The position numbers and the translations under genes were made by a program. A stretch of 64,000 bases of DNA from Hyphomicrobiales bacterium. Its GTDB lineage: Bacteria > Pseudomonadota > Alphaproteobacteria > Rhizobiales > Rhizobiaceae. Below are positions 9,054-17,324 of the stretch, one piece after another. How positions within the stretch are numbered: position 1 is the first letter of the stretch; the number at the start of each line of letters is the position of its first letter. The DNA lies in assembly GCA_900472575.1 (NCBI GenBank), contig UCIV01000009.1:1-64000 (forward strand), given 5' to 3'. The notes under the pieces were generated by a model, which was given only the letters and a program-made list of their open reading frames with translations, was not told the DNA's origin and made no database searches.

Positions 9054-9096
9054 CATTTACTTCCCGTTAATTTTTAAGCATTTACTTCCTGTTAAT
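9054..9096. repeat. 25-bp-spaced direct repeat upstream of flaB
   Basis: CATTTACTTCCCGTTAAT (9054-9071) recurs as CATTTACTTCCTGTTAAT (9079-9096) with one mismatch, start to start 25 bp. It lies in an AT-rich stretch between the flaA terminator and the flaB promoter motif and could be a regulator-binding or curved-DNA element. Confidence 0.5.
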
Positions 9097-9146
9097 ATCT
9101 ACGATTGGCAGCAGCGTTTCCGCTGGATTTCAAGGCGCCCAAAACG

Positions 9147-9174
9147 AAAAAGGCCGCACCTGGAAGGTGCGGCC
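9147..9174 (-). terminator. Rho-independent terminator of flaA
   Basis: On the minus strand a perfect 10-bp stem GGCCGCACCT / AGGTGCGGCC with a 3-nt loop is followed by TTTTT. It lies 24 bp after the flaA stop codon. Confidence 0.9.
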
Positions 9175-9198
9175 CCAATTTCGGAACGATGCCAGTGA

Positions 9199-10080
9199 TT
9201 ACTGGAACAGACGCAGGATGTTCTGGCCCGAGGAGTTGGCGATCGACAGCGACTGAACAGCGAGCTGCTGCTGGGTCTGGAGTGCCGAAAGCTTTGCTGA
9301 TTCTTCTTCCATGTCGGCGTCGATGAGGCGGCTGACGCCCGAGTCGATTGCGTCGGAGATCTTGGAAGCGAATTCGTCCTGCAGGGTGATACGGGTGGTC
9401 AGAGCGCCGAGAGCAGCGCCGGCATCCGTCAGGCTCGACAGAGCGGTTTCAACCGTGGTCATGAAGCCGTCGATGTCGCCCTGGGTCGAACCCGAGGTCA
9501 GAGCGATGGTCATGACAGCGCCCAGAATGCCGCCGGAACCGACGTCGCTGGCGAGCGTCGAGAACATTGCGTAGCTGGACAGGTTGAAGTCGGCAGTGGT
9601 GATCTTGACCGTACCGCTGTCTTCGCGGACGAAGCCGTCGACAACCTTAGCGGTGGTCGAGGTGTTCGAGCCGGAAATCTGCCAGTTTTCGCCGTTGAAC
9701 GAGGCGGCCTTACCGATTGCGGTCAGCTGTTCCTGAAGCTTTTCAACTTCCAGGTTGATCTGATCCTTGTCGGCAGAGCTTTCCGAAGCGGTAACCAGCT
9801 TGGCCTTGATTTCGTTGACGACGTCAATGGCGCTTTCGGTTGCAGCGTAAGCTGTGTCGACCTTGGCAGCGCCAACGCCGAGTGCGTCGGAAGCGGCGCC
9901 GAGAGCCTTGTTGTCCGACTTCATCGTGGTCGCGATGGACCAGTAGGAAACGCCGTCAGAAGCGGAGTTAACGCGCTCACCCGTGGAGACGCTGTTCTGC
10001 GTCTTCTGCAGATCCTTGTTGATGTTGCGGAGGGTTTCGAGAGCCGAAGTAGCGCCGGCATTGAAGTTGATGCTAGACAT
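9199..10080 (-). CDS. flaA: Flagellin FlaA (first in tandem)
   Basis: 293 aa from the ATG at 10080. The in-frame extension to 10107 is rejected because AGGGGA lies eight bases before 10080 and the protein then starts MSSINFNAGATSAL. It has conserved helical N-terminus (about 1-130) and C-terminus (about 210-293, with DADMEEESAKLSALQTQQQ), and a short serine/threonine-rich variable centre. It is the first of four tandem flagellins and probably the principal filament subunit, as FlaA is in other rhizobia. It has its own promoter motif at 10115-10157 and strong terminator. A GT41-like glycosyltransferase gene diverges from it. Confidence 0.95.
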   Translation of the reverse strand: MSSINFNAGATSALETLRNINKDLQKTQNSVSTGERVNSASDGVSYWSIATTMKSDNKALGAASDALGVGAAKVDTAYAATESAIDVVNEIKAKLVTASESSADKDQINLEVEKLQEQLTAIGKAASFNGENWQISGSNTSTTAKVVDGFVREDSGTVKITTADFNLSSYAMFSTLASDVGSGGILGAVMTIALTSGSTQGDIDGFMTTVETALSSLTDAGAALGALTTRITLQDEFASKISDAIDSGVSRLIDADMEEESAKLSALQTQQQLAVQSLSIANSSGQNILRLFQ

Positions 10081-10114
10081 GAAGTGTCCCCTAAAGACTG
10101 AAAACAAACGGTGA

Positions 10115-10157
10115 GGACATGCCGGTTCTTAATCGGCTGCGACGGTCCGACATCATG
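10115..10157 (-). promoter_or_regulatory. Shared flagellin/che upstream motif, copy 4
   Basis: On the minus strand GCATGATGTCG is followed by TGTCC (in CGGCATGTCC) with 38-bp spacing. It ends 35 bp before the flaA ATG. The long-spacing version is shared with the 5544-6509 flagellin. Confidence 0.55.
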
Positions 10158-10468
10158 CCACTCGGTTCCGTTTATTCGTTTAGGACACCAACCCGTCGCA
10201 GGACCAAATTAGCCAGCCAAGAGTTGCCACAGTCTTAATTTTGGGGGTGAGTCGTCGGCAATGCGAACACATAGTAAACAAACGGTTAGCGCTCGGGGTG
10301 GTACGTTAAACATAATTTCCGCGAGCGTTTTTCCGGCTCCGGCCAACCAACACCGGTTTCAAGCAAGCTTCGCCGGATAGCAAAGTCGGATCGATTTCTT
10401 GCGTCGCCCGCAAGCAAGCCTCTGCAACCAACAGACGAACTTGGCGCGGCAACGAAAATACGGAGCAG
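10158..10468. other. flaA/glycosyltransferase divergent intergenic region
   Basis: About 310 bp between the flaA promoter motif and the plus-strand glycosyltransferase start. It must hold that gene's promoter. I see an AT-rich stretch around 10200-10320 but no motif I can name and no credible small gene. Confidence 0.4.
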
Positions 10469-12397
10469 ATGTTGACCGAGATCAGCTATAAGGCCGCGTC
10501 CCAGCATTTCCGCAGCGGCGACTACACCTCCTCGCTCGTCACCATCAACAGGTTGCTCGAAGTTCAAAAGGATGCCCGTACCTATACGCTCCTCGCCCGC
10601 ACGCTTAAGCAGCTCGGTCACAAGGCGGAAGCCGCCCAGTCCTTCCAGTTGGCTGCCGAGCTCGGCGGTCAACATGCCGACGACAATCTGATCGATGCCA
10701 TCAAGCTCAATTTCGAAATCGGAGAGAAGGACAAGGCGCTGGCTCTGGCCAATCGCATTCTTCCAAAGCTGACCCGCGACCCAGAACTGGCTTTCATCGT
10801 CGCGTCAACTCTGGTCGAGAGAGGTGAGGCTCGTATCGCCCGCGTGTTCAAAACCTTGCTGATCAGGAGTAAGGAGCTGCCGCATATGCTGCTCGGCGCC
10901 CGAATTTCGCTGAACACCTGGGATATGTTCGATCCGTCCGATATCGAGACAGCCCGTGTACTGCTCAGCCGAATTCCGAACAGCCAGCCGGTGCGGCTGA
11001 TGTATCTCACCTTCAGCCGCGAACACAGCAAGTACGACGCGATAGAGCGCCACCAGCCGATCATCGACGCTGAACTTGCGTCAGGCGAGACGGATTTCGT
11101 CAGGATGGACGGCACCTTCTTCAACCTCCATTGGACCGGCAATGAGCATCTGAACCAGCTGGCTCGTAGCAACACGCCGAGATTTTCCCCGGAGATGACC
11201 GCAATCCGGCATCAAATGCCCCATACGTGGGGTGACAAGATCCGTGTCGGTTACCTCTCCTCCGACCTTTTCGACAAACATGCCACGATGAAGCTTATCC
11301 GCCGGGTGTTCGAATTGCATGACAGGGATCGCTTCGAAGTGACCCTCTTTTGCCATACCGATCCGAAGATGCTGGCGACCAATGAGGCAAACCGCGAAGA
11401 GTGGGGCAATGTCGTCACCGTTCGCGATCTCAGCGATGAGGAGATCGTGGCCGAAATCAGGTCCCGCAATATCGACATCCTCGTCGATCTCAAGGGCCAT
11501 ACGATCGGCACTCGCAATACGGTCTTCAACATGCAGGCGGCACCGATCCAGGTTGCCTGGCTGGGCTTCCCAGGCTCCACTGTCAACGTCGATCTCGACT
11601 ATGCCGTGGGCGACAAATACGTTTTGCCGGATAGTTCGAAACCGCACTATTACGAGAAGTTCTGCCGCCTGCCGGAAACGTATCAGCCGAACGATCCGGT
11701 CAACAGGCCGCTTGCCAAGCCTATGACACGCAAGGAAGTGGGTCTTCCCGAAGACGCCTTCATCTATGGGTCGTTCAACGCGAACCGCAAGATTACGCCG
11801 CAGATGCTGGATATGTGGGCAGATATCGTGAAGTCCACGCCGAACGGCATCCTCTGGATCCTGACCAACAATGCCGAAAGCAGGATAAACATACAGAAGA
11901 AACTCGTCGCCGCCGGCGTTCCAGCCAAGCGCATCTTCTTCATGACCAAGATGCAGTTCGAGCACCACCTGAACCGCATCCCGCTCGCGGACCTTGGCCT
12001 CGACACCTATCCCGTTAACGGCCACACGACGACTTCTGAGATGCTCTGGGCCGGTCTGCCGGTCCTGACCTACAAGGGCACCAATTTCGCCTCGCGCGTC
12101 AGCCAAAGTCTGCTGCATGCAATCGGGCTGCCCGAACTTATTGCGGAAGACGAGAACGACTATGTACGGCTGGCCGTCGAGTTCGGCAAAAATCCCGAAC
12201 AGCTCAAGCCTCTGCGGCAGCGCCTGGAAGACAATCGCCTGAAAAGCCCGCTTTTCGACGACGAACGCTTCACCCTGCATCTCGAAACCGCTTACGAGAC
12301 AATGGTAGAGCGCGCCAAAAACGGCTTGAAGCCCGATCATATCGATGTTGCGTGCCTGCCGGCACGTAGCGGGCCTTTCATGGAAAAGTCCGACTGA
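10469..12397 (+). CDS. TPR-GT41 glycosyltransferase (O-GlcNAc-transferase-like), candidate flagellin modifier
   Basis: 642 aa. Residues about 1-200 form TPR-like helical repeats. About 245-630 match the OGT/SPINDLY GT41 catalytic core: GYLSSDLFDKH with His271 at the position of the conserved active-site His, an LKGHTIGTRN motif, APIQVAWLGFPG, FNANRKITP with Lys441 at the UDP-binding Lys position, and NGHTTTSEMLWAGLPV at 517 onwards. These residues look intact, so it should transfer a sugar from a nucleotide sugar to Ser/Thr. No signal peptide or membrane helix is present. It diverges from flaA inside the flagellar cluster, so flagellin is the obvious candidate acceptor. The fold is well supported; the acceptor is inferred. 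Confidence 0.85.
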   Translation: MLTEISYKAASQHFRSGDYTSSLVTINRLLEVQKDARTYTLLARTLKQLGHKAEAAQSFQLAAELGGQHADDNLIDAIKLNFEIGEKDKALALANRILPKLTRDPELAFIVASTLVERGEARIARVFKTLLIRSKELPHMLLGARISLNTWDMFDPSDIETARVLLSRIPNSQPVRLMYLTFSREHSKYDAIERHQPIIDAELASGETDFVRMDGTFFNLHWTGNEHLNQLARSNTPRFSPEMTAIRHQMPHTWGDKIRVGYLSSDLFDKHATMKLIRRVFELHDRDRFEVTLFCHTDPKMLATNEANREEWGNVVTVRDLSDEEIVAEIRSRNIDILVDLKGHTIGTRNTVFNMQAAPIQVAWLGFPGSTVNVDLDYAVGDKYVLPDSSKPHYYEKFCRLPETYQPNDPVNRPLAKPMTRKEVGLPEDAFIYGSFNANRKITPQMLDMWADIVKSTPNGILWILTNNAESRINIQKKLVAAGVPAKRIFFMTKMQFEHHLNRIPLADLGLDTYPVNGHTTTSEMLWAGLPVLTYKGTNFASRVSQSLLHAIGLPELIAEDENDYVRLAVEFGKNPEQLKPLRQRLEDNRLKSPLFDDERFTLHLETAYETMVERAKNGLKPDHIDVACLPARSGPFMEKSD

Positions 12398-12779
12398 ATA
12401 CAAACGCCAGACACAGGCCTGGCCGGACGCGCATTGAGCGTTGCGCCCGACAACCTACAAGCATGATGCTGCTCTGAAGCACACCGTTCCCGACACGCGT
12501 TGTCCGGAACCGAACATCATTGCCGAGATGCGTGCAAGACGCATCATGACAGCCCGGTATCCAACCTGATGAGAACTGGCGATCGAAAGCCGGCGCGATT
12601 TGTTGCGCCACGATGGTCGGCCAAGCCTTGGAATGTCGAATTTCCTTTTAAATTCAACACTCCATTTCTGCGCAAGCCTCATACTCTAACTTCACTACCG
12701 AGCGATCCTCTGAAGTTTCAGGGATCTCGTGACGGCCCGAATACAACGTTAACCATAAAAACTGGCTAGACGGCTCATT
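12398..12779. other. Intergenic region before the 153-aa gene
   Basis: 382 bp. It contains the sixth copy of the flagellin/che motif (12461-12505) and otherwise no convincing gene. Short frames here have poor composition and no ribosome site. If the motif is a promoter, the downstream gene has a leader of roughly 270 nt. Confidence 0.4.
12461..12505 (+). promoter_or_regulatory. Sixth copy of the flagellin/che motif, plus strand
   Basis: GCATGATGCTG fits GCATGAWGYYG exactly and is followed by TGTCC, 39 bp from CATG (36-38 bp in the other copies). It points toward the unknown gene at 12780, but is about 275 bp from its start codon, much farther than in the flagellin genes. Confidence 0.35.
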
Positions 12780-13241
12780 ATGAAAACATGCCCCTACTCC
12801 ATCGAACGCGAAGAAATCCTTGCCAAGGCGATTGGCCCGTTGGCGGCCGAACTGAGGCTGCTGGACGCTGCCGATCTCATTTCGCTTCTTCGTTTCGAGT
12901 ATCACAGCAGCATCGCTGATCTCGTCGATTCTGCTGCCGAACTCTATTTTCATCCGGGGACGGTCCGCTTCGGCGTCGGAGGCGACTATGCTCTCGACTG
13001 GTCGACCTACCCGTCGATCACGCTCGATCTGGAGATCAGCCCACCGGGCATCACCATATATAGCCGATTGAAGCTGGAAGCCGACAAGGCAAGCATCTCG
13101 ATCAACTACATCAACTTCCACAGCCCGTCTGCCGATCCGAGGGAGAACACGTCCATTCTGGCCGACAGCCTCAGGAAGGTGACCTTCCATACGACCAAGG
13201 CGCAGGCGGCTCTCGAGCTGAGCAGCCCGGCTCATCACTGA
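12780..13241 (+). CDS. Unrecognised 153-aa protein in the flagellar cluster
   Basis: 153 aa, acidic and soluble, with no signal peptide, membrane segment or motif I recognise. The N-terminal third is helical (ERxEILAKAIGPLAAELRLLDAADLI) and the middle is rich in beta-strand-like hydrophobic alternation (DYPSITLDLEISPPGITIYS-like pattern). Codon use looks like its neighbours. It lies between the glycosyltransferase and fliP, convergent with fliP. A flagellin-type motif lies upstream, which suggests, but does not prove, membership of the flagellar regulon. A hairpin follows the stop codon. Confidence 0.7.
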   Translation: MKTCPYSIEREEILAKAIGPLAAELRLLDAADLISLLRFEYHSSIADLVDSAAELYFHPGTVRFGVGGDYALDWSTYPSITLDLEISPPGITIYSRLKLEADKASISINYINFHSPSADPRENTSILADSLRKVTFHTTKAQAALELSSPAHH

Positions 13242-13251
13242 CAAGACTATC

Positions 13252-13281
13252 GTTCCCCTCCTGCGTGCGTCGGAGGGGAAC
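13252..13281 (+). terminator. Hairpin after the 153-aa gene
   Basis: A perfect 10-bp inverted repeat GTTCCCCTCC / GGAGGGGAAC with a 10-nt loop begins 10 bp after the stop codon. There is no long T-run, so it may be a weak or Rho-assisted terminator. Confidence 0.55.
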
Positions 13282-13667
13282 CGAGCGATTTATTCACCGC
13301 TTGCCGCGCCATGTGCGCGGCAATTTGCGTTTAAGAAGCCCCTCACCCGGCCGATGGGCAATCCCAGTGCTGCCGCCTCGCCTATTGCACACAGGCGAGA
13401 TCGAGCGACGGGAGCGGATGTGACATGAAGGAGATCAGTATCGCCACCAACGCGCCTGCTCGTTGCCTGGCCTCACGGATATCCAGGAACGGAAGATAGG
13501 AATGCGAGGTGCGCTACGGCGCCGAGCGGAGGACAAAGCCAGCCGGCACCGACAGGAGAGCCACGCTCGCCACGGAGGTCAGGAGGCCTTCAGATAGACA
13601 GCTGCAGGCCCCTACCGCAACCCGGCAGGCTTGCCGCGCCGAGAGACAGGCGCACAATTTCGATTGT
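13282..13667. other. Intergenic region downstream of fliP
   Basis: 386 bp between the hairpin and the fliP stop. I see no credible gene, tRNA or repeat. The plus-strand frame from 13509 is only the mirror of fliP. Confidence 0.4.
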
Positions 13668-14402
13668 TCAGGAGAACGATCTGACCAGAGAGCCGACGAG
13701 CAGGTTCCAGCCGTCTATAAGGACGAAAAACAGGATCTTGAACGGAAGGGAGATCGATGTCGGCGGAAGCATCATCATGCCCATGGCCATGGTGATCGTG
13801 GCGACAACCATATCGATGACGAGGAAAGGCAGGACAATAAGGAAGCCGATCTCGAAGCCGCGACGGATTTCGGACAACATGAATGCCGGAACGAGCACCC
13901 GATAATAGGGCCTGTCGTTCTCTGAAGTCTGCTGACCGCGTTCAGTGGCGAGATCGACAAACAGGGCGAGATCCTTCGGCCTAGTGTTGGCGATCATGAA
14001 GCTTCGGAACGGTTCGGCCGTACGCTCGATCGCCTGCGCTTCCGTCACCTGACTTTGCAACATGGGCTGGATGCCCTCGCGCCAAGACTGCTCAAGGGTC
14101 GGAGACATGACGTAGAACGTCATGAACATCGCCATGCTGGTGAGGATCATGTTCGACGGCGTGGTGGCAAGGCCCATGCCGGTTCTCAAAATCGAGAAGG
14201 CGATGATGAAGCGCGGGAAGCTCGTCACCATGATCAGGATGCCGGGCGCTACAGACAGGACGGTCAGAAGGCCGAAGGTGCGAACGATCCAGGCAGCCGC
14301 AGAGCCGTCAACAGGAGCGTTGATCAAATCCTGCAGCTGCTGAGCATGCGCAAGACCGGGCACTAAAGCCAATGTGGCAACGAAAATCGCGAGACGAATC
14401 AT
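13668..14402 (-). CDS. fliP: Flagellar export gate protein FliP
   Basis: 244 aa. It has an N-terminal cleavable signal peptide (to about residue 20, GLAHAQ) and four hydrophobic segments: two around 45-80, and two around 180-235 (FLIVLPFLVIDMVVATITMAMGM). The FliP hallmark MTSFPRFIIAFSILRTGMG region is at about 58-77. FliP forms the membrane gate of the flagellar type III export apparatus with FliQ, FliR and FlhB. It is the last gene of the flgB-to-fliP operon and overlaps fliL by four bases. fliQ and fliR are not in the window. Confidence 0.96.
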   Translation of the reverse strand: MIRLAIFVATLALVPGLAHAQQLQDLINAPVDGSAAAWIVRTFGLLTVLSVAPGILIMVTSFPRFIIAFSILRTGMGLATTPSNMILTSMAMFMTFYVMSPTLEQSWREGIQPMLQSQVTEAQAIERTAEPFRSFMIANTRPKDLALFVDLATERGQQTSENDRPYYRVLVPAFMLSEIRRGFEIGFLIVLPFLVIDMVVATITMAMGMMMLPPTSISLPFKILFFVLIDGWNLLVGSLVRSFS

Positions 14403-14899
14403 TCGACAACAAAAGTCCTAATCAGGACCTTTGTTACACGCCCTTGGGAACGCAGGCTAGCAATCTCCTGAAGGTCGCCCTTCAAATATGTGAATCCACG
14501 CGGCCCCTGCAACTGCTGCAGCGACAGCGTCCGCAGATAGGTCATGATGTTCTGGTTCACAGTTTCGGCCAGTGCCGGGTCAGGCGGGCCGTCAAATACC
14601 AACCCCACCTGCAGCCGGATGAGATTTTCCGCCGGATAGCCAATATTAGTCAATATCGGTGCCAGTTCCAGCATATTGGGGAGAGCCGGCGCGGCCTTTT
14701 CGCCCTCGCCTTTCTTCTCGCCCTCGGCGGCAGGGGTGCTTGTCGCTTCCTCCACCGGTTTTGGCGCCGGTGCAATCAGCTTTCCCGTCAGCCAGCCGCC
14801 GCCGCCGCCCACCAGGGACAACAGCACCACGGCGCCGATCATCGGGATAAGTGCGTTCTTCTTCTTCGGGACGCTGTCGTCCTCAGCCGTGATAGCCAT
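14399..14899 (-). CDS. fliL: Flagellar basal body-associated protein FliL
   Basis: 166 aa. One membrane helix at about residues 17-40 (LIPMIGAVVLLSLVGGGGGWL) is followed by an Ala/Glu/Lys/Pro-rich linker and a periplasmic FliL domain (about 78-166, ending TKVLIRTFVVE). FliL assists stator function at the basal body. It sits between flgH and fliP and overlaps fliP (ATGA). Confidence 0.93.
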   Translation of the reverse strand: MAITAEDDSVPKKKNALIPMIGAVVLLSLVGGGGGWLTGKLIAPAPKPVEEATSTPAAEGEKKGEGEKAAPALPNMLELAPILTNIGYPAENLIRLQVGLVFDGPPDPALAETVNQNIMTYLRTLSLQQLQGPRGFTYLKGDLQEIASLRSQGRVTKVLIRTFVVE

Positions 14900-14932
14900 G
14901 TGGTTTCACTCCTCGGCAAAAACCCGGACGCC

Positions 14933-15652
14933 TCAGATCGGCGAGAACAGGTCCATGAGCTGCTGGCCGACCGGCGGCTGTTGAATTTCGGTTACGCGAC
15001 CGCGGCCGCCGTAGGAGATGCGCGCCTCGGCGATCTTTTCGTAGGAGATCTCGTTCTCCGAATCGACGTCCTGCGGCCTGACGATACCGGCCACGTTCAG
15101 GATGCGGATCTCATGATTGACACGCACTTCCTGCGAACCGCTGATCAGAAGGTTCCCGTTTTCGAGAACGCCGGTCACCACGGCCGCTACGAGCAGGTTC
15201 AGCTGTTCCGACCGGGTTGTCGACCCCTTGCCGTCGGAATTGGATTCGCCGTTGAAGCCAAAGGAAGAATCGGTCTTGGGGTTCCATCCGAAAATTGTGG
15301 CATCGGCCTTCCACGCGGTCGTCCGGTCGTTGCTCTTTTCAAGCTTCGTCTCGTTGTCGAAATCAGCCTTGTCGTTGATCTTGATCGTGACGGTCAGGAT
15401 GTCGCCGATATTGAGCGCGCGTGCGTCCTTGAACAAAGCGGCCTGGCTGTCGCTCCAGAGCGAATAGCCATTGTTCATGTTGTGCGGGCGCTTAGGATAG
15501 GAAGCCAGCTGCGGCGCCTGACTGAACTGCAGGCCACTGCCGATGGGGCTCATCGACGGTGCATTGCCGACTTCCCTAATCGTCTGGGGCGTTTGCGAGC
15601 ATCCCGAAAGAAGCGCCACGGTAGCAAGGAGTGCAGGTGCGAGTTTGGTCAT
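14933..15652 (-). CDS. flgH: Flagellar L-ring lipoprotein FlgH
   Basis: 239 aa. A lipoprotein signal peptide with lipobox LLSGC is at about residues 14-18. The FlgH body carries NIGDILTVTIKINDKADFDNET near 80-100 and ends GGRGRVTEIQQPPVGQQLMDLFSPI-like. It forms the outer-membrane L ring around the rod. It overlaps motE (ATGA) and lies 33 bp before fliL. Confidence 0.95.
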   Translation of the reverse strand: MTKLAPALLATVALLSGCSQTPQTIREVGNAPSMSPIGSGLQFSQAPQLASYPKRPHNMNNGYSLWSDSQAALFKDARALNIGDILTVTIKINDKADFDNETKLEKSNDRTTAWKADATIFGWNPKTDSSFGFNGESNSDGKGSTTRSEQLNLLVAAVVTGVLENGNLLISGSQEVRVNHEIRILNVAGIVRPQDVDSENEISYEKIAEARISYGGRGRVTEIQQPPVGQQLMDLFSPI

Positions 15653-16206
15653 GACGGATCTTTCGACGTGTTGGGATCCGCTGCACTGGCGATGATGGAC
15701 GCAACGGCCGCAGCCTTCTTGGCCTCCATCTCACTCAATATCAGACCGGATTGGCGGGGCGGCAGCCGCATGACGATTGCGGCGGCAAGCCCTGCCTGCA
15801 TTTCGGACAGCTGCGGAGCAGCAGTGTCAGGCTTCATGGTCTTGAAGATATCGACCAGGCCGTTTTCGGCCTGCTTCATGAATTCGTTGCGCCGGCCGAT
15901 CCAGTCCTCGTATTCGGCCTTGCGGGCCTCCATCACGGCTATGCGATCATCGACCTCGGCCTGAAGTTTCTCAAGGTCCTGTTTCTGCAAGGCATAACGG
16001 CGATCGCGCGCCGCGTCGGCAATATTGCCGCAGAATTGCTGGACTTCGGTCTCGCTCGTCATCCCGGTCGTGTCACGAACCTGCTCCTGGGCGTCGGCCG
16101 AGGGCAGCGCAACGAGCAGCCCCAAGAGAGCGAGAACCGGAAGTGCAACCGAGGAGCGCTCCCATGGGCGCAACCGAGCCGGAGATGAAGTGTCTGGGCC
16201 AATCAT
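15649..16206 (-). CDS. motE: Motility protein MotE, periplasmic chaperone of MotC
   Basis: 185 aa. The N-terminal signal peptide (about 15-40, VALPVLALLGLLVALPSADAQ) is followed by a long coiled coil (about 60-120) and a C-terminal MgtE-N-like helical segment (MRLPPRQSGLILSEMEAKKAAAVAS). In S. meliloti MotE is a periplasmic chaperone specific for MotC. It lies between flgI and flgH with four-base overlaps on both sides, the same order as in S. meliloti. Confidence 0.88.
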   Translation of the reverse strand: MIGPDTSSPARLRPWERSSVALPVLALLGLLVALPSADAQEQVRDTTGMTSETEVQQFCGNIADAARDRRYALQKQDLEKLQAEVDDRIAVMEARKAEYEDWIGRRNEFMKQAENGLVDIFKTMKPDTAAPQLSEMQAGLAAAIVMRLPPRQSGLILSEMEAKKAAAVASIIASAADPNTSKDPS

Positions 16207-17324
16207 TGCAGTACTAGCTCCGCTTGCAGCGCACCTGCAGACTTGATCCCCTGCAGGATCGCAATAATTCCATCAGGCTTGACGCCGATGCTGTTCAATC
16301 CTGCCACCAGCGAGCGCAGATCCGGACCCTCGAGAACTGCAACCGGACCACCAGTCTTCTCGGCCATGATGTCCGTCTGCGGCTGGACGTAGGTCTCGCC
16401 GCGCGAGAAAGGCAGGGGCTGCACGACCTGAGGCATTTCGGTAACCTGTACCGTCAACGTTCCATAACTGACCGCGACCCGGGAGATGCGGACATCCGCG
16501 CCGATAACGATGGTTCCCGTCCGTTCGTTAATGACGACCTTGGCGGGTGTGTCGGTTTCGACGGCAAGGTTCTCGATCCTCGCCATGAGGCGAGCGAGAT
16601 CTTCCTGCGGTGGCTTCTGCACGGCGACGACCTGGGAATCGCGCGCTTCGGCAATCGGCATGCGATAGGTACTGGTGGAGAAGGAGTTGATCGCGTCAGC
16701 AACGCGGATTGCCGTAGAGAAGTCCGGATTGCGCAGCTGAAGAACAAGATTGCCCGAATCCTTGAAGCGCGAAGGCAATTCCCGCTCGATGATGGCGCCA
16801 CCGGGAATACGGCCGGCCGTAGTAATGCCTTCAGTGACGGTGGCGGCTGCGCCTTCGGCCAAGAAACCGGAAACGACGACTGCGCCCTGTGCAACGGCAT
16901 AGATCTGTCCATCGGCACCCGTGAGCGAGGTCATGACAAGTGTTCCGCCGCGCAGCGAGGTGGCGTCACCGAGAGAGCTGACGGTCACGTCGATGCGGCT
17001 GCCGGGACTGGTGAAAGGCGGGAGGTTCGTCGTGACCATAACGGCCGCAACGTTTTTGGCGGCCGATTGACCGCCTTGCGTCGAAATACCCAAGTTCTGA
17101 AGCATCGCGCGCATTGACTGGTCGGTAAACGGCGAGGCACGCAAGCCATCGCCGGTTCCCTGCAGGCCGACAACGAGACCATAACCGATGAGCTGGTTAT
17201 CACGCCCGGCCTGGAGCGATACCACGTCCTTGATACGCGCATTTGATGCCGCTTCGACGACAGACGCCGCAGCAAAAAGCGCCAGCAGGCTGGCGGCGAT
17301 CGTTGTTAGCAGTCTACCGATCAT
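16203..17324 (-). CDS. flgI: Flagellar P-ring protein FlgI
   Basis: 373 aa, the usual FlgI length. A signal peptide (about 1-25, LLALFAAASVVEA) is followed by the FlgI signature RIKDVVSLQAGRDNQLIGYGLVVGL at about 29-53 and a C-terminal LVAGLNSIGVKPDGIIAILQGIKSAGALQAELVLQ segment. It forms the periplasmic P ring around the rod. It overlaps flgA upstream and motE downstream by four bases each. Confidence 0.97.
   Translation of the reverse strand: MIGRLLTTIAASLLALFAAASVVEAASNARIKDVVSLQAGRDNQLIGYGLVVGLQGTGDGLRASPFTDQSMRAMLQNLGISTQGGQSAAKNVAAVMVTTNLPPFTSPGSRIDVTVSSLGDATSLRGGTLVMTSLTGADGQIYAVAQGAVVVSGFLAEGAAATVTEGITTAGRIPGGAIIERELPSRFKDSGNLVLQLRNPDFSTAIRVADAINSFSTSTYRMPIAEARDSQVVAVQKPPQEDLARLMARIENLAVETDTPAKVVINERTGTIVIGADVRISRVAVSYGTLTVQVTEMPQVVQPLPFSRGETYVQPQTDIMAEKTGGPVAVLEGPDLRSLVAGLNSIGVKPDGIIAILQGIKSAGALQAELVLQ

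Noticed and set aside
6809..10080. Tandem repeats suggesting a mobile element
   Set aside because: The repeated DNA is entirely flagellin coding sequence; no terminal inverted repeats or transposase are present.
11081..12403. 440-aa minus-strand open frame
   Set aside because: It is antisense to the GT41-like glycosyltransferase, whose catalytic motifs are intact on the plus strand.
12654..13244. 196-aa minus-strand frame opposite the 153-aa gene
   Set aside because: The plus-strand frame has more protein-like composition and is followed by a hairpin, but since neither has a known family this choice is less certain than the others.
14372..15964. 530-aa plus-strand open frame
   Set aside because: It is antisense to fliL, flgH and motE, all with clear signatures.
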